In this document: positions 8,151 through 14,759 of the stretch, one piece after another
How positions within the stretch are numbered: position 1 is the stretch's first letter
How the letters are laid out: each line of letters starts with the position of its first letter
NCBI GenBank assembly: GCA_003646525.1
Contig: QMKU01000005.1
Location: 1-16,606 of the forward strand
Origin: Campylobacterota bacterium
GTDB taxonomy: Bacteria > Campylobacterota > Campylobacteria > Campylobacterales > Sulfurovaceae
Reading direction: 5' to 3'
DNA length: 16,606 nt
The notes under the pieces: generated by a model
Told to the model about the DNA's origin: nothing
Databases searched by the model: none
The model's input: only the letters and a program-made list of their open reading frames with translations
Made by a program: the position numbers and the translations under genes

Positions 8151-8221
8151 GGATAAAATATCATAAAGTATTTTTTTAAATAACTTCATTGAAATTTCTT
8201 CCTGACTTTCGTTAGGACTCC
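8151..8221. repeat. 71-bp direct repeat copy B, just past the rpoB stop
   Basis: This matches 6802-6872 over the same length at about 60 of 71 bases. The most conserved part is AAATTTCTTCCTGACTTTCG; the end GGACTCC is identical in both copies. The small GAAA-loop hairpin seen in copy A has one lost pair here. The opposite palindrome arm found with copy A is absent. It lies between the rpoB stop and the start of the unknown gene. The rest of this 159-bp spacer shows no convincing promoter. Confidence 0.85.
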
Positions 8222-8249
8222 AAATATTCAATATCTCAATATCCAATTT

Positions 8250-11200
8250 CTAATCTCTGACTTCCTCATCATCTTCCTCTTTGTTATTCTTTCTTTCTAT
8301 TTCCGTCAGTTCAACATTCAGACCAAGCGCTTTTAATTCATTTACCAAAACATGAAAAGAAGCTGGAACATGCGGACTTTTAATCGCCTCGCCTTTAATG
8401 ATTGATTCATAAGCTTTTGATCTTCCCAAGACATCGTCTGACTTAATTGTTAAAACTTCTTGTAAAGTATGTGCCGCGCCATATCCTTCCAGCGCCCAAA
8501 CTTCCATCTCTCCAAATCTCTGTCCGCCGAATTGCGCTTTCCCGCCCAGCGGCTGTTGAGTGATCAGGGAGTATGGACCGATTGAACGCATATGTATTTT
8601 ATCTTCAATAAGATGGTTAAGTTTCATTATATAAACAATTCCAACGGTGGATTTATTTTCAAATTCATCTCCTGTTTTTCCGTCATAAAGTTGAACTTTT
8701 CCGCTTTCGGGAAGCCCTGCTTTTTTAAGTTCTTCTTTTATTTGTTTTTCTGTTGCTCCGACCAGAGATTGGCATGCCACTTTATATCCAAGCTTATCTG
8801 CCGCCCATCCAAGATGAGTTTCAAGAATTTGTCCTATGTTCATACGGCTGGCAACTCCTAACGGATTTAAAATAATATCAACAGGAGTTCCATCTTCAAG
8901 GTGCGGCATATCTTCAATCGGAAGTATTGTTGAAATAACACCCTTGTTTCCATGGCGACCCGACAATTTATCTCCAACTGACACTTTTCTCAATTGGGCG
9001 ATACTTATTTGTATAGTCTGTATCACTCCGCTTGGAAGCTTATCTCCATGTTCTCTTGAGAATATTTTAATATCAACAACCTTTCCTTGTTCCCCGTGTT
9101 GTAAATAGAGAGAGGTATCTTTAACATCTCTTGCCTTCTCGCCAAACACTGATCGTAACAATCTTTCTTCCGCAGTCAGATCACTTTCTCCTTTATGCGT
9201 AATTTTTCCAACAAGAATATCTCCTGATCTTACTTCTGCTCCAATACGAATAATTCCCTCTCCGTCCAGATCTTTTAATTTTTCTTCTCCTACATTCGGA
9301 ATATCTCTTGTAATAACTTCCGGTCCCAGTTTTGTGTCTCTGACATCAATTGAAAAATCTTGAATATGGATTGAACTAAATCTGTCGTCTTCAACAACTT
9401 TTCGTGAAATTATGATAGCATCCTCAAAATTAGCTCCGCCCCAAGACACAAAAGCCACCAGCAAATTTTGTCCAAGAGCCAATTCTCCGTCCTGTGTTGC
9501 CGCTCCATCCGCAAGCAAATCACCTTTTTTCACAAGTTGACCCTTTTTTACTTTCGGATGCTGTGTTATACAAGTTGCCGCGTTTGAACGAATAAAGTTA
9601 TATAGATTATAGCTAGTGGTTTTTGAAGATGTACCTTTAATTTTTATACATGACCCGTCAACCTTAATAACTTTTCCGTCTTCTTCGGCAAGTATGACAT
9701 GACCCGAATCAACAGCTGCTCTTTTTTCAAATCCGGTGCCAACTACCGGTGATTGGGGAACAATGCAAGACACAGCTTGCCTCTGCATATTTGATCCCAT
9801 CAGTGCTCGATGCGCATCGTCATGTTCAAGAAAGGGGATAAGCGAGGTTGCGACGCTGATTGCTTGATTCGGAGAAATGTCCATATAATCAACTTTGTCG
9901 TTCTCTATTATTCCCGGTTTGCCTTTGATTCTCGCCTGAACATTTTTATTTTTAAATTTTCCACTATTTTTGTCAAACGGAACACTGGCATGCGCGATTA
10001 TCAGTTCGTCTTCTTCTGTCGCGTCCAGATATACTATTTCATTTGTTATTTTTCCGTTCTTAACCTTTCTGTAAGGTGTTTCCAAAAATCCGTATTTATT
10101 TATTCTGCTAAAAAGAGCAAGATGACCAACCAGTCCAATATTCGGACCCTCAGGTGTTTGAATCGGACAAATTCTTCCATAGTGACTGCGATGTACATCT
10201 CTGACTTCAAAGCCTGCCCTTTCTCTTGTCAGTCCGCCGGGACCCATCGCCGAAAGCCGTCTTTTGTGCTCCAGCTCAGCCAGCGGATTTACTTGGTCCA
10301 TAAATTGGCAAAGCTGACTGGACATAAAAAATTCTCTAATAACGGCAATTAGAGGTCTTGTGTTAATAAACTGCGACGGAGTGATTGTGTTAGGATCAAT
10401 AGTGCTCATTCTGTCTTTTATATTTCTTTCAGTTCTCATAAATCCCAAGCGAAATCTTTCCTGAACAATTTCTCCGACGGTTCTCACTCTTCTGTTTCCG
10501 AGATGATCAATATCATCGGGAACAGCATTAAATGAGTTGTTAAGTCGTATTATTTCTTTTACGGTTAAAACCAGATCTTCCGGCTGGAATATTCTATGCT
10601 CAACGGAATCTTCCAAATTGATTTTAAGGCGCTGGTTCATTTTATGTCTTCCGACTTTCCCCAGATCATATCTGTCAAATTTGAAAAACATTCCTTCTAT
10701 CAATTGTTTTGCGTTATCAGCCGTTGCCAGATCACCGGGTCTGATTCTTTTGTACACTTCAACAAATCCTTCCGCTTTTGATTTAGCAATATCTTTCTTA
10801 ATAGTTTCTTCTATAAATTTAACTTCTTCCGTGTCAACATCTGAAAATAATTTCAACAGTTCTTCGTCAGTGCTATATCCGAATGCTCTAATAAGAGAAG
10901 TAACCGCCACTTTTCTTTTCTTATCTATTTTTACAAAAATAGCGCCACTTGTTTCAGTCTCTACTTCAAGCCACGCTCCTCTTGTTGGAATTAATTTTGC
11001 CCCGAAATATGTTTTATCTTCTTTTTTGTTTGAAATACTAAAAAACACTCCTGGTGATTTGATTAACTGATTTACGACAACTCTTTCCACGCCGTTGATA
11101 ATAAAAGTTCCACGATCTGTCATAAGAGGCAACTCACCGAAATAAACTTCTTGTTCTTTAAAAGAATTGTTTTTTTTGTCTGTAAGTTTGATATTGCATC

Positions 11201-11471
11201 GGAGCGGAGCTTCATAAGAAACATTTTTCTTTTTTGAAATTTCTTCGCTGTATTTTGGACTGTCAAAATAATAATTTGTAAAATCCAGCTCTAGTTCCTT
11301 GTTAAAACTTATGATCGGAGATATTTCGTTTAAGAGTTCTTTTAGTCCTTTTTTAATGAACCATTTATAAGAATCCAGTTGCATTTTAATCAAATAAGGA
11401 GGTTCTGTTTCTTTGTCTATTTTTCTAAAACATTTTCTCTGTTTCAAAATTGTTGCTTCTTTTTTTGACAT
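8250..11471 (-). CDS. rpoB: DNA-directed RNA polymerase subunit beta (RpoB)
   Basis: RpoB is the second large RNA polymerase subunit, forming the catalytic cleft with RpoC. Its 1073 residues are compact compared with E. coli (1342). Conserved blocks include the rifampicin-pocket region 384-412 (SSQLCQFMDQ, then HKRRLSAMGPGG). This keeps Gln389, Asp392, His402, Arg405 and Ser407, the counterparts of E. coli Q513, D516, H526, R529 and S531. Ser512 and Asn518 positions are Cys and Val. GRICPIQTPEGPNIGL follows at 432-447. Near the C-terminus are GDKLSGRHGNKGV, the GQRFGEMEVWALE block and an acidic tail. The ATG at 11471 gives a normal N-terminus. A near-consensus promoter lies about 170 bp upstream. 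L10 and L7/L12 genes, often found upstream of rpoB, are not there; a divergent sigma gene is. rpoC does not follow directly because of the inserted gene. Confidence 0.98.
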   Translation of the reverse strand: MSKKEATILKQRKCFRKIDKETEPPYLIKMQLDSYKWFIKKGLKELLNEISPIISFNKELELDFTNYYFDSPKYSEEISKKKNVSYEAPLRCNIKLTDKKNNSFKEQEVYFGELPLMTDRGTFIINGVERVVVNQLIKSPGVFFSISNKKEDKTYFGAKLIPTRGAWLEVETETSGAIFVKIDKKRKVAVTSLIRAFGYSTDEELLKLFSDVDTEEVKFIEETIKKDIAKSKAEGFVEVYKRIRPGDLATADNAKQLIEGMFFKFDRYDLGKVGRHKMNQRLKINLEDSVEHRIFQPEDLVLTVKEIIRLNNSFNAVPDDIDHLGNRRVRTVGEIVQERFRLGFMRTERNIKDRMSTIDPNTITPSQFINTRPLIAVIREFFMSSQLCQFMDQVNPLAELEHKRRLSAMGPGGLTRERAGFEVRDVHRSHYGRICPIQTPEGPNIGLVGHLALFSRINKYGFLETPYRKVKNGKITNEIVYLDATEEDELIIAHASVPFDKNSGKFKNKNVQARIKGKPGIIENDKVDYMDISPNQAISVATSLIPFLEHDDAHRALMGSNMQRQAVSCIVPQSPVVGTGFEKRAAVDSGHVILAEEDGKVIKVDGSCIKIKGTSSKTTSYNLYNFIRSNAATCITQHPKVKKGQLVKKGDLLADGAATQDGELALGQNLLVAFVSWGGANFEDAIIISRKVVEDDRFSSIHIQDFSIDVRDTKLGPEVITRDIPNVGEEKLKDLDGEGIIRIGAEVRSGDILVGKITHKGESDLTAEERLLRSVFGEKARDVKDTSLYLQHGEQGKVVDIKIFSREHGDKLPSGVIQTIQISIAQLRKVSVGDKLSGRHGNKGVISTILPIEDMPHLEDGTPVDIILNPLGVASRMNIGQILETHLGWAADKLGYKVACQSLVGATEKQIKEELKKAGLPESGKVQLYDGKTGDEFENKSTVGIVYIMKLNHLIEDKIHMRSIGPYSLITQQPLGGKAQFGGQRFGEMEVWALEGYGAAHTLQEVLTIKSDDVLGRSKAYESIIKGEAIKSPHVPASFHVLVNELKALGLNVELTEIERKNNKEEDDEEVRD

Positions 11472-11636
11472 ATTGGCTAAATATTAAAATATTATTAAAG
11501 GCAATAAAAAAAATATTTCCAGACAAAAATTTGGAATACAAAAACAAAACCAAACAGCAAAACACTGCAGGCACAAACTGCATTCACCCAACTAATTGTT
11601 TTTACAAATCATAAGTTTGATTTGAACACCAAGTAT
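11472..11636 (-). other. Long 5' leader of rpoB
   Basis: From the promoter at 11643-11670 the predicted start of transcription is near 11636, leaving a leader of about 165 nt. On the minus strand it contains a small hairpin (TGCAG/CTGCA with a 7-base loop, near 11568-11584). Closer to rpoB is a weak TTCCA/TGGAA stem followed by an eight-T run (near 11508-11537), which could act as an attenuator. No known leader motif is recognised. No ribosome-binding site is clear before the ATG. Confidence 0.3.
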
Positions 11637-11642
11637 GTACTA

Positions 11643-11670
11643 ATTATACACTTACAGTAAATCTTGTCAA
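11643..11670 (-). promoter_or_regulatory. Sigma70-type promoter of rpoB
   Basis: On the minus strand TTGACA (11665-11670) and TATAAT (11643-11648) both match consensus perfectly with a 16-base spacer. This is the only strong minus-strand promoter I see upstream of rpoB. It suggests that rpoB, and perhaps the unknown gene and rpoC, are strongly expressed from here. Confidence 0.8.
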
Positions 11671-11679
11671 GTCTGGTGT

Positions 11680-11707
11680 TTGATACTTAACATTATTATG
11701 CTATAAT
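11680..11707 (+). promoter_or_regulatory. Sigma70-type extended -10 promoter reading toward the ECF sigma gene
   Basis: TTGATA (11680-11685) and TATAAT (11702-11707) are spaced by 16 bases. The bases TGC directly before the -10 make it an extended -10 site. The expected start is near 11713, giving a leader of about 235 nt before the sigma gene. Its -35 is 9 bases from the -35 of the divergent rpoB promoter, so a regulator binding between them could affect both. Confidence 0.7.
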
Positions 11708-11770
11708 CATTTTACTTGATAGTGGCAGGTTTTTGTTTGCTTAAAAACTTCCTTATGTTAATTATATGCA

Positions 11771-11832
11771 GGGTAGATTAAAGCTCTTGTTTTCAAGCCA
11801 TTTCAGGTTCAAGCGAGGGCTTGAACCTACCC
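11771..11832 (+). repeat. Palindrome in the leader of the sigma gene
   Basis: AGGTTCAAGC (11805-11814) and GCTTGAACCT (11819-11828) form a perfect 10-bp stem with loop GAGG. An alternative 7-bp stem uses TCAAGCC (11793-11799) with GGCTTGA (11818-11824) and excludes the first. GGGTA at 11771 also pairs with TACCC at 11828-11832. It may be another dispersed palindromic repeat or a switchable leader structure. No T-run follows. Confidence 0.6.
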
Positions 11833-11859
11833 GGAAGGAAAAAATGAGCGGGAGGAAAA

Positions 11860-11931
11860 ATGAGAAAATTTTATACTAAAAAATATATGCGCAAAGAGTG
11901 TGCAAATATTTCATCTGTAACACTTTGTTAA
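11860..11931 (+). CDS. Possible 23-residue upstream ORF
   Basis: An ATG at 11860 follows GGGAGG (11850-11855) at good spacing, one of the clearest Shine-Dalgarno sites in the window. It opens a basic 23-residue peptide beginning MRKFYTKKYMRKEC and ending 17 bases before the sigma start. A second mini-ORF of 11 codons (11844-11879) with GGAAGG before it overlaps it. No family resemblance is seen. They may be leader peptides or chance; the unusual ribosome-binding sites are the main support. Confidence 0.25.
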   Translation: MRKFYTKKYMRKECANISSVTLC

Positions 11932-11948
11932 TTCATTCGTTATATAAT

Positions 11949-12536
11949 ATGAAGACATTAAAGAGTCTGGAAGAAAAACTAATTTTGAAAAGAGCGCAAA
12001 GAGGAGATCGGGAGGCGTTCGCTGAAGTTTATGATTTTTATGTCGTAAAGATTTTTCGTTTCATATATTTAAAAACCAGTTCAAAGGAAACAGCGGAGGA
12101 TTTAACCTCGGAGGTATTCCTGAAGTGCTGGAAGTACATTAGGGTGAAAAAAGAAAAAGGTGAGAAAGAGATTGTCAAGGGAAACAGACTGGGTTCGTTT
12201 CTTTACAAAATTGCGCGAAATCTGGTGATAGATTTCTATAAAAAGAAACAAGTTTCGACTGTTGAAATTGATGAAGTTTTAAAAAATAAAATTAAAGACA
12301 AAAAACAAGATATTTTAGCTGAGGTGAGCGCGAAACAGGAAGTTGAAAGTTTGATGAAAGCGCTTAATAAGATTAAGGATGAATATCGCGAAATAATAAT
12401 TTTGCGGCATGTTGAAGATTTGTCCATAAAAGAAATAGCTGAAATAACAGGGAAGTCCAATGGTTCTGTGCGGGTTCAGCTCCACAGAGGGGTGAAAGCG
12501 CTGGAGAAGGTGATGAAGAGCGGTGGTGATAAATAG
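11949..12536 (+). CDS. ECF-type RNA polymerase sigma factor (sigma-70 family)
   Basis: This is a small two-domain sigma factor that would redirect RNA polymerase to a specific promoter set. From the ATG at 11949 it has 195 residues, typical of ECF sigmas. Region 2 spans about 22-100, with AFAEVYDFYVVKIFRFIY and TAEDLTSEVFLKCWKYI. A short charged insert (65-80) precedes GSFLYKIARNLVIDFYKKK. Region 4 spans about 131-186; its helix-turn-helix reads LSIKEIAEITGKSNGSVRVQLHRGVKAL. An in-frame GTG start at 11898 would add 17 hydrophobic residues not typical of the family, so the ATG is preferred. There is no Shine-Dalgarno. The gene is followed, after a palindrome-filled gap of 237 bp, by a membrane protein that may be its regulator. 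Confidence 0.9.
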   Translation: MKTLKSLEEKLILKRAQRGDREAFAEVYDFYVVKIFRFIYLKTSSKETAEDLTSEVFLKCWKYIRVKKEKGEKEIVKGNRLGSFLYKIARNLVIDFYKKKQVSTVEIDEVLKNKIKDKKQDILAEVSAKQEVESLMKALNKIKDEYREIIILRHVEDLSIKEIAEITGKSNGSVRVQLHRGVKALEKVMKSGGDK

Positions 12537-12551
12537 GTTTGTCTTCCTGTC

Positions 12552-12572
12552 ATTCTGAACTTGTTTCAGAAT
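12552..12572. repeat. Small palindrome downstream of the sigma gene
   Basis: ATTCTGAA (12552-12559) and TTCAGAAT (12565-12572) pair perfectly over 8 bp. The flanks (TGTC before, CTTCTTTCC after) resemble a common dispersed bacterial repeat. It lies 15 bp past the sigma stop and could end its transcript only weakly, as no T-run follows. Confidence 0.55.
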
Positions 12573-12589
12573 CTTCTTTCCATTACATC

Positions 12590-12729
12590 AATATATTAGG
12601 ATTTACGCGTTTGGAGTGTTAAACGAGCGATAGCGAAGTTCTACCTGAAAGCGGAAGTTAATTGTTTTTTAAGGTCAAACTTTGCTATCGCTCGTTTAAC
12701 ACTCCAAACGCGTAAGTCGTAAATATATT
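12590..12729. repeat. Long palindromic element, copy 2 (sigma-DUF5667 spacer)
   Basis: The two arms pair perfectly over 32 bp (12603-12634 with 12684-12715). The stem extends outward with few mismatches to AATATATT at both ends (12590-12597 and 12722-12729). The left arm reads TTGGAGTGTTAAACGAGCGA, the same core as copy 1 at 1161-1180. The centre (tails CTACCTGAAAGCGG and AAGGTCAAA) shows it is inverted relative to copy 1. It is nearly perfect, so it is probably younger or better conserved than copy 1. No protein is encoded. Confidence 0.9.
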
Positions 12730-12773
12730 ATTTAGTATTATAAAAACAGATAAATCCTGCCATACAAAATACT

Positions 12774-14048
12774 ATGAATAATCTTATTTCAAAATTAAAT
12801 ACGCTAAAATCAATAAAACCGGAAGAAAGCTGGGTTGTTGAGACGCGGAAAAGGGTGTTGTCCGAAGCGCCTGTTTTAGATTGGAAAGTGACAGAGATGA
12901 GAAATAAGCAGGAAAATAGAGTGGCAGACAGATTTCTTTCTAAAAGGTGTAGAGACGAGGCATTGCCTCGTTTCTACGGCGGAGATGTGATAAATCGCGT
13001 CTATGCGGCTCTATTCTCAAAAAGGCTGGCAGTTTCAATGTTTGCGCTTGTTTTTGTGGTTTCCGGGGGCGCTTTTACAGTTGAAGCGTCAAAATCAAGT
13101 CTGCCCGGCGATTCTCTATATATAGTAAAAATCGCGAGTGAAGATGTAACTCTGGCTGTTGCTCCAAAGGAGAAAAGACCGGAAATTGAAATCGGACATG
13201 CAGGAAAACGATTGGAAGAGTTATCTGAAATAAGCAAAAAATCATCTGACAGCGATCAAAGCAAAAAAACAGAGCGATTATTGGCAAGTTTTGAAAAAAA
13301 AGTTAATAACGCGCAAAATGGTTTGACAGAAATAGAGGATAATAGCGCAAAAGCAAGAATTGCCAGAGTAATAAACACGCAAACAGAAAAATATACCGAA
13401 GTCTTGGCTGAAACAAAAGAAAATCTTCCTGATGTTGTGAAAGATGAGGTTTTGTTGGAGAAGTTTGCCAGCGTGGCTGAGTCAAACGAAAAAGTGAATT
13501 TTCAATCTCTGGCTATAATGGTGGAAACAATAGATGAAAACGAAGAAGAGAAAGAAGAAATAACCGCTAAAGTAAAAGAAAAAATTGATAAATTAGAGGA
13601 AAAAATTATTATAAACAGTGAAAATGAAGATGATGCAAAGATGAAAGATAACGAAGAAGTGGAGAGTGATAATAAAAATGATAATACTGAGAAAGCAGAT
13701 AATACTGAAGAATTAACAGACATTACGGATGAAAGTAATGATGATACCGAAGAAGACAGTGAAGATTTAACTTCGGAACCAAAAACCGCTACGGAAAAAG
13801 CGAAAGAAGACATTGAAAAGGCAAAAATAAGTTTGGAAAGTGATAATTTGTCAGAAGCTATGAAAACTATCACAAATGTAAATATAACTGTGAATTTGAA
13901 AGATTCGGAACCGGAACCTGATCCTGCCGGAAATGAGCAAACGGAAGATGGAAGCCACGGCGATGAAGGCGATGAAGTTGAAAGTGCTTCTGACGAAGGC
14001 GAAGATTTAGAAATAAATTCAGCAGATGAGACGCATCCGGAATTATAA
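12774..14048 (+). CDS. DUF5667-type single-pass membrane protein, candidate anti-sigma factor
   Basis: The protein has 424 residues. Residues 1-82 are predicted cytoplasmic and start with a helix (LISKLNTLKSIKPEESWVVE) of the kind found next to ECF sigma genes in CPR genomes. One membrane helix spans about 85-104. The DUF5667-like block follows: SLPGDSLYIVKIASEDVTLAV (109-129), then PEIEIGHAGKRLEELSEI. Helical segments reach about residue 275, and the last 150 residues are extremely acidic and of low complexity. Gene order suggests it binds the sigma factor on the inside while its outer part senses the envelope; this is inference, since no defined anti-sigma domain is visible. Residues 59-68 (CRDEALPRFY) are encoded by a palindromic repeat inserted before the membrane helix. 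No clear Shine-Dalgarno; the ATG fits the family start. Confidence 0.8.
   Translation: MNNLISKLNTLKSIKPEESWVVETRKRVLSEAPVLDWKVTEMRNKQENRVADRFLSKRCRDEALPRFYGGDVINRVYAALFSKRLAVSMFALVFVVSGGAFTVEASKSSLPGDSLYIVKIASEDVTLAVAPKEKRPEIEIGHAGKRLEELSEISKKSSDSDQSKKTERLLASFEKKVNNAQNGLTEIEDNSAKARIARVINTQTEKYTEVLAETKENLPDVVKDEVLLEKFASVAESNEKVNFQSLAIMVETIDENEEEKEEITAKVKEKIDKLEEKIIINSENEDDAKMKDNEEVESDNKNDNTEKADNTEELTDITDESNDDTEEDSEDLTSEPKTATEKAKEDIEKAKISLESDNLSEAMKTITNVNITVNLKDSEPEPDPAGNEQTEDGSHGDEGDEVESASDEGEDLEINSADETHPEL
12949..12977. repeat. Palindromic repeat inserted in frame in the DUF5667 gene
   Basis: GTAGAGACGAGGC (12949-12961) pairs with GCCTCGTTTCTAC (12965-12977) with one mismatch and a 3-base loop. 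The sequence is closely related to the right half of the intergenic element at 14336-14399 (GCATTGCCTCGTCTCTAC). It encodes CRDEALPRFY in the cytoplasmic linker just before the membrane helix, where added residues are likely to be tolerated. Confidence 0.85.
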
Positions 14049-14072
14049 TGCGTCTGGAGTTAACGAAGTATC

Positions 14073-14243
14073 TTGAATTACGAAATGCGTGAACCTTACT
14101 GTCATTGCGAGGGAGGTACAATCGAAGCAATCCCGTGATTAAACTCTTCGCGCGTAGTTACGGGATTGCTTCGGCATTCCGTTTCGCTATCGCTTCACTC
14201 CATTTCTCGCAATGATAGTGAAATCTTGAGTTTCGTAATTCAA
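14073..14243. repeat. 171-bp nested palindromic element
   Basis: Three arm pairs nest in order: TTGAATTACGAAA (14073-14085) with 14231-14243, perfect 13 bp; ACTGTCATTGCGAG (14098-14111) with 14206-14219, 13 of 14; and CGAAGCAATCCCGT (14123-14136) with 14160-14173, perfect 14 bp. The CATTGCGAG...GAAGCAATCC core resembles a dispersed repeat found in many unrelated bacteria. It starts 25 bp after the DUF5667 stop and could act as a transcript-end hairpin, but there is no T-run. Confidence 0.9.
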
Positions 14244-14257
14244 AGGAAGTAAGTATC

Positions 14258-14277
14258 AAGTAGTAAACTTACTACTT
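14258..14277 (+). other. Hairpin in the spacer before the surface-protein gene
   Basis: AAGTAGTAA (14258-14266) and TTACTACTT (14269-14277) form a perfect 9-bp stem with a minimal loop, then a moderately T-rich ATTATCATTTT. It may be a weak terminator of the sigma/DUF5667 transcript or part of the AGTA-type microrepeats seen near 1101. Confidence 0.35.
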
Positions 14278-14335
14278 ATTATCATTTTGATCTTTAGAGG
14301 GAATTATATCGGACTGCAAGCTGAATTTTGCTGTT

Positions 14336-14399
14336 GTAGAGACGACGATTCATCGCGTCTCTTTGGTAGAATAAAGACGAAGCATTGCCTCGTCTCTAC
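14336..14399. repeat. GTAGAGAC...GTCTCTAC element, copy 1
   Basis: The element is 64 bp. It starts with a 27-bp segment (GTAGAGACGACGATTCATCG onward) that is identical in all three copies here and ends GTCTCTAC. The right half differs from the other copies and reads GACGAAGCATTGCCTCGTCT, linking it to the palindrome inside the DUF5667 gene. The 711-bp spacer 14049-14759 holds mainly such repeats and no gene that I can find. Confidence 0.9.
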
Positions 14400-14454
14400 C
14401 AAACAATAGCAGAATGAAAAGGCCTGGCAGGTCGACCGGTATTGATAATTTGCG

Positions 14455-14518
14455 GTAGAGACGACGATTCATCGCGTCTCTGTAAACGCGTTGAGACGCG
14501 ATAAATCGGCGTCTCTAC
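14455..14518. repeat. GTAGAGAC...GTCTCTAC element, copy 2
   Basis: Also 64 bp. The left 27 bases are identical to copy 1. The right half contains GAGACGCGATAAATCGGCGT and mirrors the left half as a long hairpin. The 55 bp between copies 1 and 2 show no other feature. Confidence 0.9.
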
Positions 14519-14610
14519 GGAAGCAATTTATCCAATCCGTGTTAAGCTGTTTGTCGGAAGATATAATTCTGAATTATATATGTACATCTTAATTAATAAA
14601 TTATATTAAG

Positions 14611-14638
14611 TTGAAAAATTTGATTTGCCACACATAAT
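14611..14638 (+). promoter_or_regulatory. Possible promoter of the surface-protein gene
   Basis: TTGAAA (14611-14616) and CATAAT (14633-14638) lie 16 bases apart, five of six bases matching the consensus in each box. Transcription would start near 14645, inside the third palindromic element. An alternative is TATAAT at 14562-14567, which has a perfect -10 but no good -35. Confidence 0.4.
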
Positions 14639-14639
14639 T

Positions 14640-14712
14640 GTAGAGACGACGATTCATCGCGTCTCTGTCAATAAACGCGATAAATCGAGACGCGATAAAT
14701 CGCCGTCTCTAC
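14640..14712. repeat. GTAGAGAC...GTCTCTAC element, copy 3, in the 5' region of the surface-protein gene
   Basis: This copy is 73 bp. Its left 27 bases are identical to copies 1 and 2. The right half has a duplicated CGCGATAAATCG, which accounts for the extra 9 bases. It is framed by perfect 11-bp inverted arms, TAAGTTGAAAA (14607-14617) and TTTTCAACTTA (14732-14742), the latter touching the ribosome-binding site at 14742-14746. Confidence 0.9.
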
Positions 14713-14759
14713 ATTATTGAAAGCAATATCGTTTTCAACTTAGGAGATTATAGAAATTT

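Noticed and set aside
9810..10352. 180-codon plus-strand frame opposite rpoB
   Set aside because: It overlies conserved rpoB sequence, including part of the rifampicin region, and shows no protein-like features.
11898..11948. GTG start for the sigma gene, adding 17 residues
   Set aside because: The extra residues are hydrophobic and unlike ECF sigma N-termini; the ATG at 11949 gives a normal length and start.
11943..11948. TATAAT directly before the sigma ATG as its promoter
   Set aside because: Transcription would start after the ATG, and no suitable -35 lies 16-18 bases upstream.
14336..14712. CRISPR array
   Set aside because: Only three repeats, self-complementary over their length, with unequal spacing (119 and 185 bp) and no cas genes.
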